This document shows positions 22,801 through 32,290 of a stretch of DNA of 64,000 nt, one piece after another. The position numbers were made by a program, and so were the translations under genes. The DNA comes from Larimichthys crocea (lineage: Eukaryota; Chordata; Actinopteri; Sciaenidae): the NCBI RefSeq assembly GCF_000972845.2, contig NC_040015.1:4166890-4230889 (forward strand). Direction: 5' to 3'. The notes under the pieces are model-generated. The model made no database searches, had not been told where the DNA came from, and saw only the letters and a program-made list of their open reading frames with translations. The first letter of the stretch is position 1, and every line of letters begins with the position of its first letter.

Positions 22801-23443
22801 TTTTTTATTTATCCACAACAAGATGGTGCCAACCTGCTGGGTCTCAGCTTCAGCCATTGTGGTTAATTGTTGGAGTTATATTTAGTTATATGCTCACCCA
22901 TAAAATAATGTTAATAAGTAGGCTGACTGCTGTATTTTGACCCTTTTTGGATGGATAGTAAACTAGTAAAAAAGAGTTTATTTCAGGCAAAGTGGTGCGC
23001 CTTCATGGTAATATAGCATGGTAAGCAATACACTGTGTCCTGATAATATTAATGATATATACATATATGATACATGTAAATGATACATTAATGCCAACCA
23101 AACCAGGGCCAAAAGTTTTGATCATTTAAAGAATAATTGTAATTGAAAATGAGAATCTGATACTGAAAGTTAAGTTTTGATCTTGAACTTTGAAAAATAC
23201 AATAATGTATTTAAAATAATCATCAATAGGCATTAACGCCAAAAAATGAATGGGTGTGTATTGCGAGAACTTTCCAGAGCTAGAGTGCGTGATGTCATTA
23301 CTACAGTGGAGAGGGAGAGAAAAAGTCGTCGAAAACACAAATCTTTTATAGCTAGAAACGTAGGAAAATTCGAGGCGGTCACAGTGATAACACTGTTGAA
23401 GCTGAGCGGTGGCCATTTTAGTAGTTGGCACTTAATTTGAACT
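19881..23443. other. Intergenic, little identified
   Basis: Mostly unassigned AT-rich DNA. It includes a (CA)n run of about 20 bases at 22311-22331 and repeat-like blocks near 21030-21260 related to the repeats at 3.1 and 19.5 kb. The open frame at 20478-20696 is followed by a GTGAGT-like donor (ATAT|GTGAGT) but has no convincing acceptor or family, so it is not called. Confidence 0.5.
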
Positions 23444-23930
23444 TGTGATGCCCTATGTGGCATCCTGAGTGTGTACCTTCCTTCTCCTCTCCTGGGTGTG
23501 GTCTATTTTTTTCTCCTCCTCTTCTCTGGGTGTGGTTTCTGTTTGCAGGTGTTTTCCAATAATTACTTTGGGTATTTATACCACTGCAGGCTGGTACTCT
23601 GGCTGGGCCCTGTTCTGGGCTCTTCTGTCGGCTGGTACTCTGGCTGGGCCCTGTTCTGGGCTCTTCTGTCCATAGTCAGGTTTGGTTTAGTTCAGTTTGA
23701 TATTTTTGGTCATCCTTTGCTTTTGTTTCACACTACCAACATATGCACACTTGCAATTGTCACTCATGCACACCCTACACCACTGATACCACTGCTTCTA
23801 CACACTCTATAACTTTAAATCCTTTATGATTGTTTAATTTGGTTTAGTTTGATTTAATAAAGTATTGTTTAAACAAACATATGGTGTGAACTCCCTTTTT
23901 TGCCATGACTCTCAGAGCCAGATCATGACA
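23444..23930 (+). mobile_element. Solo LTR with 4-bp target duplication
   Basis: A 487-base unit starts TGTGATGCC and ends GATCATGACA, so it has TG...CA ends with imperfect inverted termini (TGTGATG against TGTCATG). It is flanked by AACT on both sides (23440-23443 and 23931-23934). Inside, in LTR order, are a TATA-like GGGTATTTATACC near 23571, a 41-base unit repeated head to tail (23589-23629 and 23630-23670), and an AATAAAG poly(A) signal near 23857. No internal retroelement sequence follows, so this is most simply a solo LTR left by LTR-LTR recombination. It could be ERV-like or Gypsy-like; the 4-bp duplication slightly favours ERV. Confidence 0.7.
23589..23670. repeat. Two-copy 41-bp tandem duplication inside the LTR
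   Basis: GGCTGGTACTCTGGCTGGGC starts at 23589 and again at 23630. The two 41-base copies look identical. Confidence 0.95.
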
Positions 23931-23971
23931 AACTTGTCTGTCTAAAATGGCAGACAAGAGACAGCACAGCA

Positions 23972-24664
23972 GCTAGCGTGTTAGCGACATGTTATTTGCT
24001 AACATTAGCAACCAATGTTAAAAATAAAACATTAGCCACTAGGAATTAAATACATGTTAATTACTAACATGCTAATGTTAACATGTTAATGGTAATTAAC
24101 ATTAGCCACTAAGAATTAAATGCCTGCTAATGTCAACATGCTAATGTTAATTGCTAACACGTCAGCGCATCAGCATTAACATGCTAACGTTAACATGCTA
24201 ATGATAATTCTTAGCCCATCAACGTTAACATGCTAATGTTAACATGTTAATGCTAACAAGCTAACGGTAATTGTTAATGTTAACATGTCAATGTTAATTG
24301 CTAGCGGATCAACGCTAACATGCTAATGTTAATTGCTAGCATGTCAGTGCATCAGCGTTAACATGTTAATGCTAACATTCAATGCTAACTGCTAGCGCAT
24401 CACTGTTAATATGCTAATGTTAACATGCTCATGTTAACTGCAAGCGCATCAGTGTTAACATGTTAATGTTAACATGCTAATGCTAACATGTTAATGTTAA
24501 TTGCTAGCGCATCAGCGCTAACATGCTAATAGTGACATGCTAATGTTAACATGCTAATGTTAATTGCTAGCGTGTCGGCATTAACATGTTAATGATAACA
24601 TGCTAATGCCAACAAGCTAATGCTAACATGCTAATGCTAATTGCTAGCGCGTAAGTGCTAGCTG
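23972..24664. repeat. Degenerate minisatellite of TTAACATGCTAATG-type units
   Basis: About 0.7 kb is built from short interchangeable words: TTAACATGCTAATG, TTAACATGTTAATG and ATTGCTAGCGCATCAGCG. The GCTAGCGCATCAGCG word recurs roughly every 60-100 bases, giving a loose higher-order period. The array is rich in palindromic hexamers (GTTAAC, GCTAGC). It contains about a dozen exact ATGCTAAT words, a variant of the POU/octamer site. The units are diverged, which suggests an old array. Confidence 0.9.
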
Positions 24665-25912
24665 CTCCTCCTGCTGTGTCTAAATAAACATGTTGAAAAT
24701 GAGTATTTGAGGTGTGCTTTTTGAATACAGACCCCCAGCAACAGCCCACTTGTCAGTCTCTGCATGGGGGACGACAGGGCCAAAGTCATGCACACTCAAA
24801 ATTTCTTTAGAAATTTTCTAGTTAGCTTCTAAAATTTCCTGCGACTGTGTGTTGTTCTCCTCATAGAGAGTTTTTACTTTCAAAAATGTTACCTAAGTGT
24901 GTCGGATTAGAGGACCACTAGTGTTTCCTACATGAGATTTGTTTTTTTACACTTTATTTCCTGTACATGATGAATAAACAGGGTGTAAGTCTGCACTGAT
25001 CACAGACAGATGAAATTGATATTGATTTTTTCATTCTGAGATGTCAAACAAGCCATCTCAGAAAACAAGCACCTGCTACAATGCCAATTCCCTCCAGACA
25101 GTTCCTTTGAGGTTAAGCCACTTCCAGAGGAAAAACATTCAGCCATGCTCAATCACTGTGAGGTCAAAAGCACTGGACCATATTCTATTCTCACAGCTTG
25201 GAACAGAATCAATACATGCAGTTCTATTTATGAGTTCTATAAACAGTGATTGTTTCAACGGTAGGTTTATACGACCTTCCACATGCATATTTAAAGTGAC
25301 ATCTGTCCTCGTGTGAGTTTTACTGGCACTGACACTTTTGAGTAGAGTGCGTGCAGAGACAGTGAGAGGAGTCTAACACATCAGGAGTGAAAGCAGCACT
25401 GAGGAGACAAACTGGGGACTACATAATCACACACTGAAATGAGTGAGGCAGGAAAGCACAGCTGAGGCCTTTCTGCACCACTGGAACCAGAACACAGTGT
25501 GCCTGTACCCACTGAGACCTGTTTACCTCCCCAGACATCTGGGCAGACCACTGAGACCAACACAGGATGAAGAGGCAACACGGGATGATGTGGAATCACA
25601 TTCACTTTAATGGATTCATGGCAATGCTAGATAGATAGTAGGAAGGTTCCAAACTGAGTGAAATGACTGGAAGTATTCACGTAGCTGCTAATTCTCTAAC
25701 TGTTAAGCAAAGGAGCTTCAGTGCTTCCTTTATTATCTCCTTTAGCATAGGATACACCAGGCCATCGTTTACCAAAGGGAGGGAGGTAATGACGTCCCAC
25801 AATTCAGTCATTCACAACCAGCCACGAAAAAAAAATCAATTTATCAATTCTTATTGATCAATTATCAGTTCATTTAAATTCATTCATTTAATTTCATTCA
25901 TTTATGAATACG
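24665..25912. other. Intergenic, nothing firm identified
   Basis: No gene or transposon terminus recognised. The last 150 bases (about 25760-25912) show patchy similarity to about 36650-36800 (for example TTTACCAAAGG, TCCCACAATTC, TCATTCACAACCAG) and mark the approach to the duplicated block. Confidence 0.5.
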
Positions 25913-26321
25913 GACAGACGTGTTGACGTGATGTAAAAACTTTGATCATGAAGAAGTGTGTTCTGTTGTGGACTGTGGAGCTGCGCTCACACACAGTAAA
26001 AACTGTTTGTAACTGTGACATCCAGCGTCCTGCAAATCATCATGAAGTTACCGTTGCTGATGAATCATATATCTTTGTCTTTATCTATATGTTATATATG
26101 AGTGGACAGGAGGGTGAGCGACCATACCAAAGTAACAAACACTTCATTTGACTTCTGTGACAGGTGGACAATATTTATTCATTATGGGGGTTCCGGTTTG
26201 GTTTGACATGGAGTAAGACGTGTGGGAGGGGAGCTCCACTCCGACTTCACCATTTCCTCACGCAAGACACATTTAATCATAATTCGTTGTGCTTGAAGTG
26301 AACTACGACATCTTGGCCGTG

Positions 26322-27122
26322 ATGTCGAAAGGTAGAAAAAAGAAACAAGACAGTTATCCTGGAGAAGATGACTCTGATGACCGCTGTGCCACGCTGGCAG
26401 ATGCGTGTGAAGCTAACGCTAACGTGGCTAGCTCCCCATCTCCTGCCACCTTGGAAGACATCCTGGTAGCCATAAAAATGCTAGACAGCAGGGTAGACAC
26501 AAGGTTCACCGAGCTTAACGAAGTTATCGCGGACTTTAAAGTTGCCTTAACCGAAGTCAGCGAGCGGGTGTCGTCTACTGAGGCCGCCACCGAGTCACAT
26601 GAGAGGCGACTAGAGCGGCTGGAGGAGCGATATGACGCATTAGCCTCCCAATGCAAACAGCAACAAGCCAAGCTGGAGGACCTCGAGGCCCGTTCCCGTC
26701 GGCAGAATATTCGTATTGTCGGGATCAAGGAGAAGACAGAAAACGGCCGGCCTACAGAGTTTGTATCTAAGCTGCTTCCTAAACTGCTCGGAGAGGAGCA
26801 CTTCAACCTTCCAATAGAAGTGGACCGTGCCCATCGGAGCCTGGCTCCGGCTACAGACGGCAGAGCGAGAGCCATCATCGCCAGGTTACACTACTATCAG
26901 GTGAAAGAGCTAGTGCTACGGCTCGCAAGAGAGAAGGCTCCTCTACAATACGATGGGCGCCCAGTGTATATTTTTCCGGACTTCACTTCGGCCACAATGA
27001 AGAAACGTCAGGCTTTTCAAGCTATTCGGGAGAAATGCAGAGCCAAATCCATCCGATGTGGATTTCGACATCCAGTGCGGTTCGTGGTCACGGTCAATAA
27101 CGTGCTGGTGTTGAGTTTCTGA
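26322..27122 (+). CDS. LINE-1-like ORF1 protein (open, 266 aa)
   Basis: ORF1p is the RNA-binding chaperone that coats L1 RNA in the ribonucleoprotein particle. The ATG at 26322 is the first in frame and starts MSKGRKKKQDSYPGEDDSDD, a basic then acidic leader. Residues about 45-120 form a heptad-rich coiled coil (LEDILVAIKML to KQQQAKLEDLEARS). Next comes the RRQNIRIVGIKE motif that opens the RRM-like 'transposase 22' core, then the C-terminal domain (VYIFPDFTSATMKKRQAF) and stop TGA 27120-27122. No frameshift is present over 801 bases, unlike ORF2, so this part is young or well read. The GC content is higher than its surroundings. Confidence 0.9.
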   Translation: MSKGRKKKQDSYPGEDDSDDRCATLADACEANANVASSPSPATLEDILVAIKMLDSRVDTRFTELNEVIADFKVALTEVSERVSSTEAATESHERRLERLEERYDALASQCKQQQAKLEDLEARSRRQNIRIVGIKEKTENGRPTEFVSKLLPKLLGEEHFNLPIEVDRAHRSLAPATDGRARAIIARLHYYQVKELVLRLAREKAPLQYDGRPVYIFPDFTSATMKKRQAFQAIREKCRAKSIRCGFRHPVRFVVTVNNVLVLSF

Positions 27123-27329
27123 GCCGTGAGGCTGATGGATGGGACGCAATCGCCAGCGCTTCTCCTCGCCGGGAAACGGAGTAATATCCTGGTCACGCCA
27201 TGTGATAAATGCTGCCACACTAAAGGATGGCGTAAGTCAATATTATTTGACAAAGACAGTTCACAAGATATGTTCATGTTCAGTCGGCACGAGGACTAAG
27301 TAATTTTTTATTTTTTATTTTTCAATGCC

Positions 27330-30061
27330 TGTATGTGAAGGTATGGTATGGTATGAATATAATTCTTTAATGTCAGAAAACGTATTAAAATTACTAAACC
27401 GTGTCAGACAGAGATATTTTGAGCTAGGCGACAAACCGCATAGGGTATTAGCTCGCCAGCTGAGGCAAATGCAGGCTTCCAAAGCAATACATTGTATTAA
27501 ATCGGAGGGAGGTACTTTGCATACGGACCCAGTGAAGATCAATGAGTGTTTTGCGGATTTCTATGCTGATGTTTACAGGTCACAGGGCGACCTAGACTCT
27601 CAGGCTTTTGCTAACTTTTTTGAGAATTTAAACCTACCCAAACTATCGTTGGACTCAATCGATATGCTTGATAAAAGTATCAATCTGGAGGAGAGACACA
27701 GGTTATCTCTTCATTCCCCAATAATAAGGCGCCAGGTCCGGATGGTTTTAATGTAGAATTTTTCAAAAAATTTGGCTCTAAGCTATCGCCTTTGCTCTTA
27801 CGGATGTTCAATCATGCGATGCTGACCTCTGGTTTGCCGCCTACCTTATACAAAGCTAACATCTCGCTAATTCCAAAGCCAGGCCGCGACCCTCAGGGGG
27901 TGTCATCATATCGCCCAATCTCGTTATTGCCCATCGAAACCAAAATTCTTGGTAAAGTTCTGGCCAATAGACTTAAGAATTGCATATGTTCTGTCATACA
28001 TCCAGATCAAACTGGCTTTATGCCTGGTCGACATATGTATTTCAATCTACGCCGACTTTTCAACATATTATATGCCAAGCATTCAGGAGAGGCGGTTGTT
28101 ATATCACGTGATGCACAGCGCGCGTTCGACCAAGTAGAGTGGCCCTATATGATGTCCGTGCTTAAAAAGTTTGGATTTGGACCCTCCTTCATGAAATGGA
28201 TTGAAATAATTTATTCACGACCGACTGCATCAGTCATTACCAATCAAAATATCTCCCCTCCATTTGCAATACACCGCGGAACCCGTCAAGGTTGCCCCCT
28301 CTCCCCCTTTCTGTTTGCAATCATCATTGAACCCCTCGCTGCTAGTATCAGACAGAGCCCTTTAATCTCCCCCATTGACATGTTTGGCTATAAGCACTGT
28401 CTTTCGCTGTATGCCGATGATATCCTCCTGTACATTTCCCAACCACAAGTATCAATACCTCCTCTTCTGGCTCTCATTAACAAATTTGGCAATCTTTCAG
28501 GATTCTCCATCAATTGGGAGAAAAGTGAACTTATGCCAGTCTCTGCAACTGTCAATAAGGAATATTTACAATCTATTCCATTTAAGAAATCCTACAAAAT
28601 TTTTACATATTTAGGTGTGACTGTCACCAAAAACCCAAATGAGCTCCTCCGATTAAACTGGCAAAGTAAAATTGAGAAACCAATATCGAATTTTGGAAAA
28701 CCCTCCCAATATCCATGGTTGGGAAAATGAATGCAATCAAGATGATCGTATTGCCCCGCTTTCTCCATCTTTTCCAATCCATTCCATGTTTCATTCCATT
28801 ATCATGCTTTAAACAGTTAGACTCAATCATTATGCCTTTCATTTGGAGTTATAAAACTATTAGAATCTTTAAGAAACACCTATCAAAACCAAAGGATGTG
28901 GGAGGGTTTGCATTACCAAATTTTAAATTATATTATTTGGCTGCGCATCAGGTCATTCTGTCGCGGTGGAAAAAGGGCCCTCCTTCGGAGGCAGACTCCT
29001 GCCCTGCGTGGCTGTGTGCAGAAAGAATGCTCTGCAAAAAAACTTCATTACCCGCTCTTCTTAACAGTCCTACTGCTGTTAAAAAGACATACTTTAATAA
29101 CAGTTTTGTAATTGGTAACACAATAAGAATCTGGAAACAGATAAAACATCACATTGAGGCTCCAAAAACCTACTTAGACACTCCAATATGTGAAAACCAT
29201 TCTTTTTTGCCGGGTCTGACTGATAACGTTTTCCTCCTCTGGAAACAGAAAGGCATTCGCAACATAGGTGATCTATACGTTAATGGCACTTTTGGATCAT
29301 ACTCGCAACTCATGACTAAATATGACATTCCTAAATCTGGCCTTTTTCGATTCTTTCAAATCCGAAATTATGTCAGGACGCATTTACCCAACTTTGAGAT
29401 CTTGGCAAAGCATGGGGTCCTTGAGGCAATGAACAAATTTGACCCTGGTGCTAAAGGGGCAGTTTCATTCTTTTACCAGATTCTGCAAAACAACACTTCA
29501 TCGAAAACAGCAAGTATTAGGCAGGCGTGGAGGGATGAGCTGAATGTAGAATTGGAAGAAAAAGTATGGGATGAATGTATGAAAAGTATACATGACTGTT
29601 CTGTAAATGTCAGGCATTGCCTCATGCAGTTTAAGACATTACATAGACTCTATTATTCCAAAGAAAAACTGCACAGGTTTTTTTTCCTGATGTCTCACCC
29701 ATTTGCAAACGATGCAAGTCTGCGACTGGTAATTTAGTACACTCCTTTTGGTTATGTAGTAAATTGTACATACCGGAAAAAATTTTTCATTGCTTCTCAT
29801 GGCTTATGGGAAATGTTGGGAGCCTGATCCGCTCGTAGCATTCTCGGGCAACCACCCCCTTGTCTTTTGCTGATAAATATCAAAAAAGGCTATCTGTTTG
29901 GAACAGTGATTGCGAAGAAGTATCCTCCGGACCTGGAAGGCCGACATTGCACCCACATACGTATGTGGCTAAGAGAAATGGCGAACATGCTCACCGGGAG
30001 AGATTGAGAAGAAATGTTAAAAAAAACGTGGGACCCTGTTCGCAAATGTTTCAAAGAAAAG
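27330..30061 (+). pseudogene. LINE-1-like ORF2 (reverse transcriptase, frameshifted, endonuclease missing)
   Basis: Only about 200 bases separate the ORF1 stop from the linker that normally lies between endonuclease and RT (NRVRQRYFELGDKPHRVLAR). The roughly 1-kb apurinic-type endonuclease coding part is therefore absent. RT motifs are visible: the APGPDGF box at about 27733, KPGRDPQGVSSYRPISLLP, the motif A region (SRDAQRAFDQVEW), GTRQGCPLSPFLF, and the catalytic YADD at 28410-28421. Frame changes occur near 27700, near 28680 and in a T-run near 29676. A shifted C-terminal Cys-rich region follows (cysteines near 29700-29760). The product cannot be made as it stands. Some single-base shifts could be consensus errors. 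Confidence 0.88.
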
Positions 30062-30214
30062 ACTAGTGTGTCAATGTGGAATACCTGTGACCTTTTATTA
30101 TGTACATACTAAAGAGCTGATTCTGTTCATGTTCTATTTGTGCGTTTTGGGTGGGGGGAGGGTCTTGTTTATTTTGTTTTCCCTGTGCGTCCTGTGTTTC
30201 TTAAATTTGAAAAC

Positions 30215-30232
30215 AATAAACATATATATATA

Positions 30233-30264
<32 letters not shown>
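30215..30264. repeat. (TA)n tract at the LINE 3' end
   Basis: A TA-rich run follows AATAAACATATATA and ends at the right target-site boundary. It serves as the element's tail. Confidence 0.85.
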
Positions 30265-30449
30265 AAAATCATTTATTATTGAATTCTAATGTTGATATGA
30301 AGTCATATTCTTCACCGGGTTGTCCACGTTTATATTTACTGCATGAAACAACGTTTTGTAGTCCATCTTCTGAACCTTGTAGTTTTACTACAGATCATTC
30401 AATAACATTCGCGTGGAATAATGACGTAGTCAGTGAAGTGCAGTCGGAT

Positions 30450-30575
30450 TCTCTGAACACCGGAATGACATGCAGGAAAGAGCCACAGGTCAGATTTGAA
30501 CCCTGAGCCGCCGCGGCAAGGACTGAGCCTTTGTACATGGGGCGGATGCTCTACCGGCTGAGCTAAATGACACCC
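30450..30575 (-). mobile_element. tRNA-derived SINE, copy A
   Basis: On the minus strand the head reads TTAGCTCAGCCGGTAGAGC, an A-box, and 50 bases later GGGTTCAAATCTGACC, a B-box, followed by TGTGGCTCTTTCCTGCATG. This is a tRNA-like RNA polymerase III promoter with a tRNA-unrelated body, as in teleost tRNA-SINEs. It is not a functional tRNA: there is no clean acceptor stem or CCA-proximal pairing. An equivalent copy lies in block B. Confidence 0.75.
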
Positions 30576-31189
30576 TTTTTTTGGACTATTTGACTGTACC
30601 CATAGTTCTATGAATCGGCAAGAATGACTTCTTGTATGGTTTACAGTTGCAGGAGTCTCTGTCTGAACTGCTCTGCGGTAATAGTTGAGTTTCAACCTCA
30701 CAACAATTTAAGACAATTCATTTGAAATGAACACTGCACTCTTGTTAGAGAAGAGGCATCCTCAGAATACCTACTGGGCACCTTCCTTTGGAGGTGTTCT
30801 GAGCAGTTCCAAGGCAGGAAAACCTGGAGCAGACCAAGCACTGAGCTGCTAAACAACAGCGAGGAGAGTGAATTTATGGCCTAGTGTTTCAGGTTGTCAA
30901 GTTTGTCACATATTGTCACATTTTCATCTGTATCAGACCTAAGGAGTGAACCACAGAGTGAAGTGTTATGTGTTGAAATGATGATTTACTACCAACCTGT
31001 CATCCCCAGGTGTCTGCTATATATCACCTTACAACTGAGAAAATTACTTTGGCTCACTGACACAGTACTGGCTTGACTGAAAAGTTTTATATTTACAAAA
31101 TGTTGGCCAATTTGGAGAATAAGTGATTTGCAAAGTAAATCTTTTTTTGAATTCCTCTCTCTCTATATCTATACGCTATGAGTGTCCTG

Positions 31190-31257
31190 GATACAAAATA
31201 GAATACATCTTTGGCAACACATCTTGTCTTCTTGAATTTCCTTTCGGATCAATAAAG

Positions 31258-31344
<87 letters not shown>
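31190..31344 (+). mobile_element. LINE/SINE 3' tail with (TATC)n, copy A
   Basis: TTGAATTTCCTTTCGGATCA followed by ATAAAG and a TATC array is the standard 3' end of teleost L2-type retroposons. The TATC run spans about 31258-31344 (87 bases), against 27 bases at the matching position in block B. No coding part of the element remains. Confidence 0.8.
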
Positions 31345-32244
31345 GGGCATGTCCGTCTACAAGAACTACATCACTTAACCAAAAACAACCAACTTACTGA
31401 CACAGCTCCTTTTATAGTTCCAGTGGCTTGGATGGATAATTTACTTAAACTTGTTCTCCAGAGTCTCTCTGGAAAGTTCAGTGAGTCGAGTCTCAGTCAA
31501 GAGATCTGACTTTATTTGCCACCATAGCTGCACCTCATTGTCCTAACTGCCAATCTTTGTGGCCACAAATGATCTTAGAGGTAGATTTATGTTTTTGGCT
31601 GCAGAATCGGACATTTAGTCACATACAAGTTCGACCAATTTCACAATCCCTCTTATCTCCTAGGTGTCCTTTGCAGTTCTGGCATGTCAAAACACTATTC
31701 AAGCCATTCTGCATCAGTGCAGTTTCTAATAAAACACTGATTTTAAATGTTGTGTTGAGTTATAACCAGGTAGATTGAGACCAAGACCAGAGTGCATTGA
31801 AACTGAGACAAGACCAACACTTGAGGGAATAAAACCAAGTCAGGACCAAGACCAAGACCAAGGAAGGGTCAATCCAAGTCAATTCAGTTTCATTTGTGTA
31901 CAGACGGATAGAGAAGAGCTCAGTGCATCATGGGAATTTCCCCAGCAGTCTAGGCCTATAGCAGCGTAACAAAGAGCTGGTTAAGGACTCACCCGATTCA
32001 GCCCTAACTGTAAGCTTTACAAAAAGAACGTCAAGACCAATCTCGTTCTACAACACTGGCTGATGATATTTGAAGATAAAATTGAATGTTGATATTTAGC
32101 AAGCAGCATTTTCCAGGTGTAACATAACATGTAAACGGGGATGTTTCATAACAATACATTTAGTACCTTTATTATCCCCAAAAAATTTTGGTTTCTGTCC
32201 ATACGTGCAGTGGAAAATCACCACCAGCTAAACTGTCAGCCATT

Positions 32245-32290
32245 CTAGATAGATAGATTCTTTTAATCCAGAGGGAAATTCAAGTCTTTC
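32245..32290 (-). mobile_element. Second LINE/SINE 3' tail, reverse orientation, copy A
   Basis: AGATAGATAGATTCTTTTAA followed by CCAGAGGGAAATTCAAG is the reverse complement of the same GAATTTCCCT...AATAAAG-(TATC) tail. The matching copy in block B is at about 39005-39045. Confidence 0.65.

Larger units (their letters stand above)
26185..30268 (+). mobile_element. L1/Tx1-like non-LTR retrotransposon, internally deleted
   Basis: The element runs from a short GC-rich 5'UTR (begins near GGGGGTTCCGGTTTGGTTTG) to an A/TA-rich 3' tail after AATAAACATATATATA. Comparison with the unfilled site in copy B (37041-37075) fixes both ends. The site GGACAATAT-TCATTTATTAT-TTGAATTC is split, with an approximate 10-11-base target duplication: TTATTCATTAT on the left and TCATTTATTAT on the right. 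It encodes a full ORF1 and a broken ORF2 lacking the endonuclease part. Full-length fish L1-like elements are about 5-6 kb; this one is about 4.1 kb. Confidence 0.85.

Noticed and set aside
23972..24664. CRISPR-like array
   Set aside because: There are no conserved repeats separated by unique spacers of constant length. It is a degenerate minisatellite in a vertebrate genome.
26354..26878. 174-codon open frame on the minus strand
   Set aside because: It lies wholly antisense to the LINE ORF1 and has the serine/arginine-rich composition expected of a shadow frame.
30459..30575. Possible tRNA gene on the minus strand
   Set aside because: A- and B-boxes are present but there is no acceptor stem, and the sequence continues into a SINE body; a second copy lies in block B.
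31123..31509. 128-codon open frame containing a long Leu-Ser-Ile-Tyr repeat
   Set aside because: The frame is produced by the TATC microsatellite and the LINE tail. It is shorter and different in copy B.
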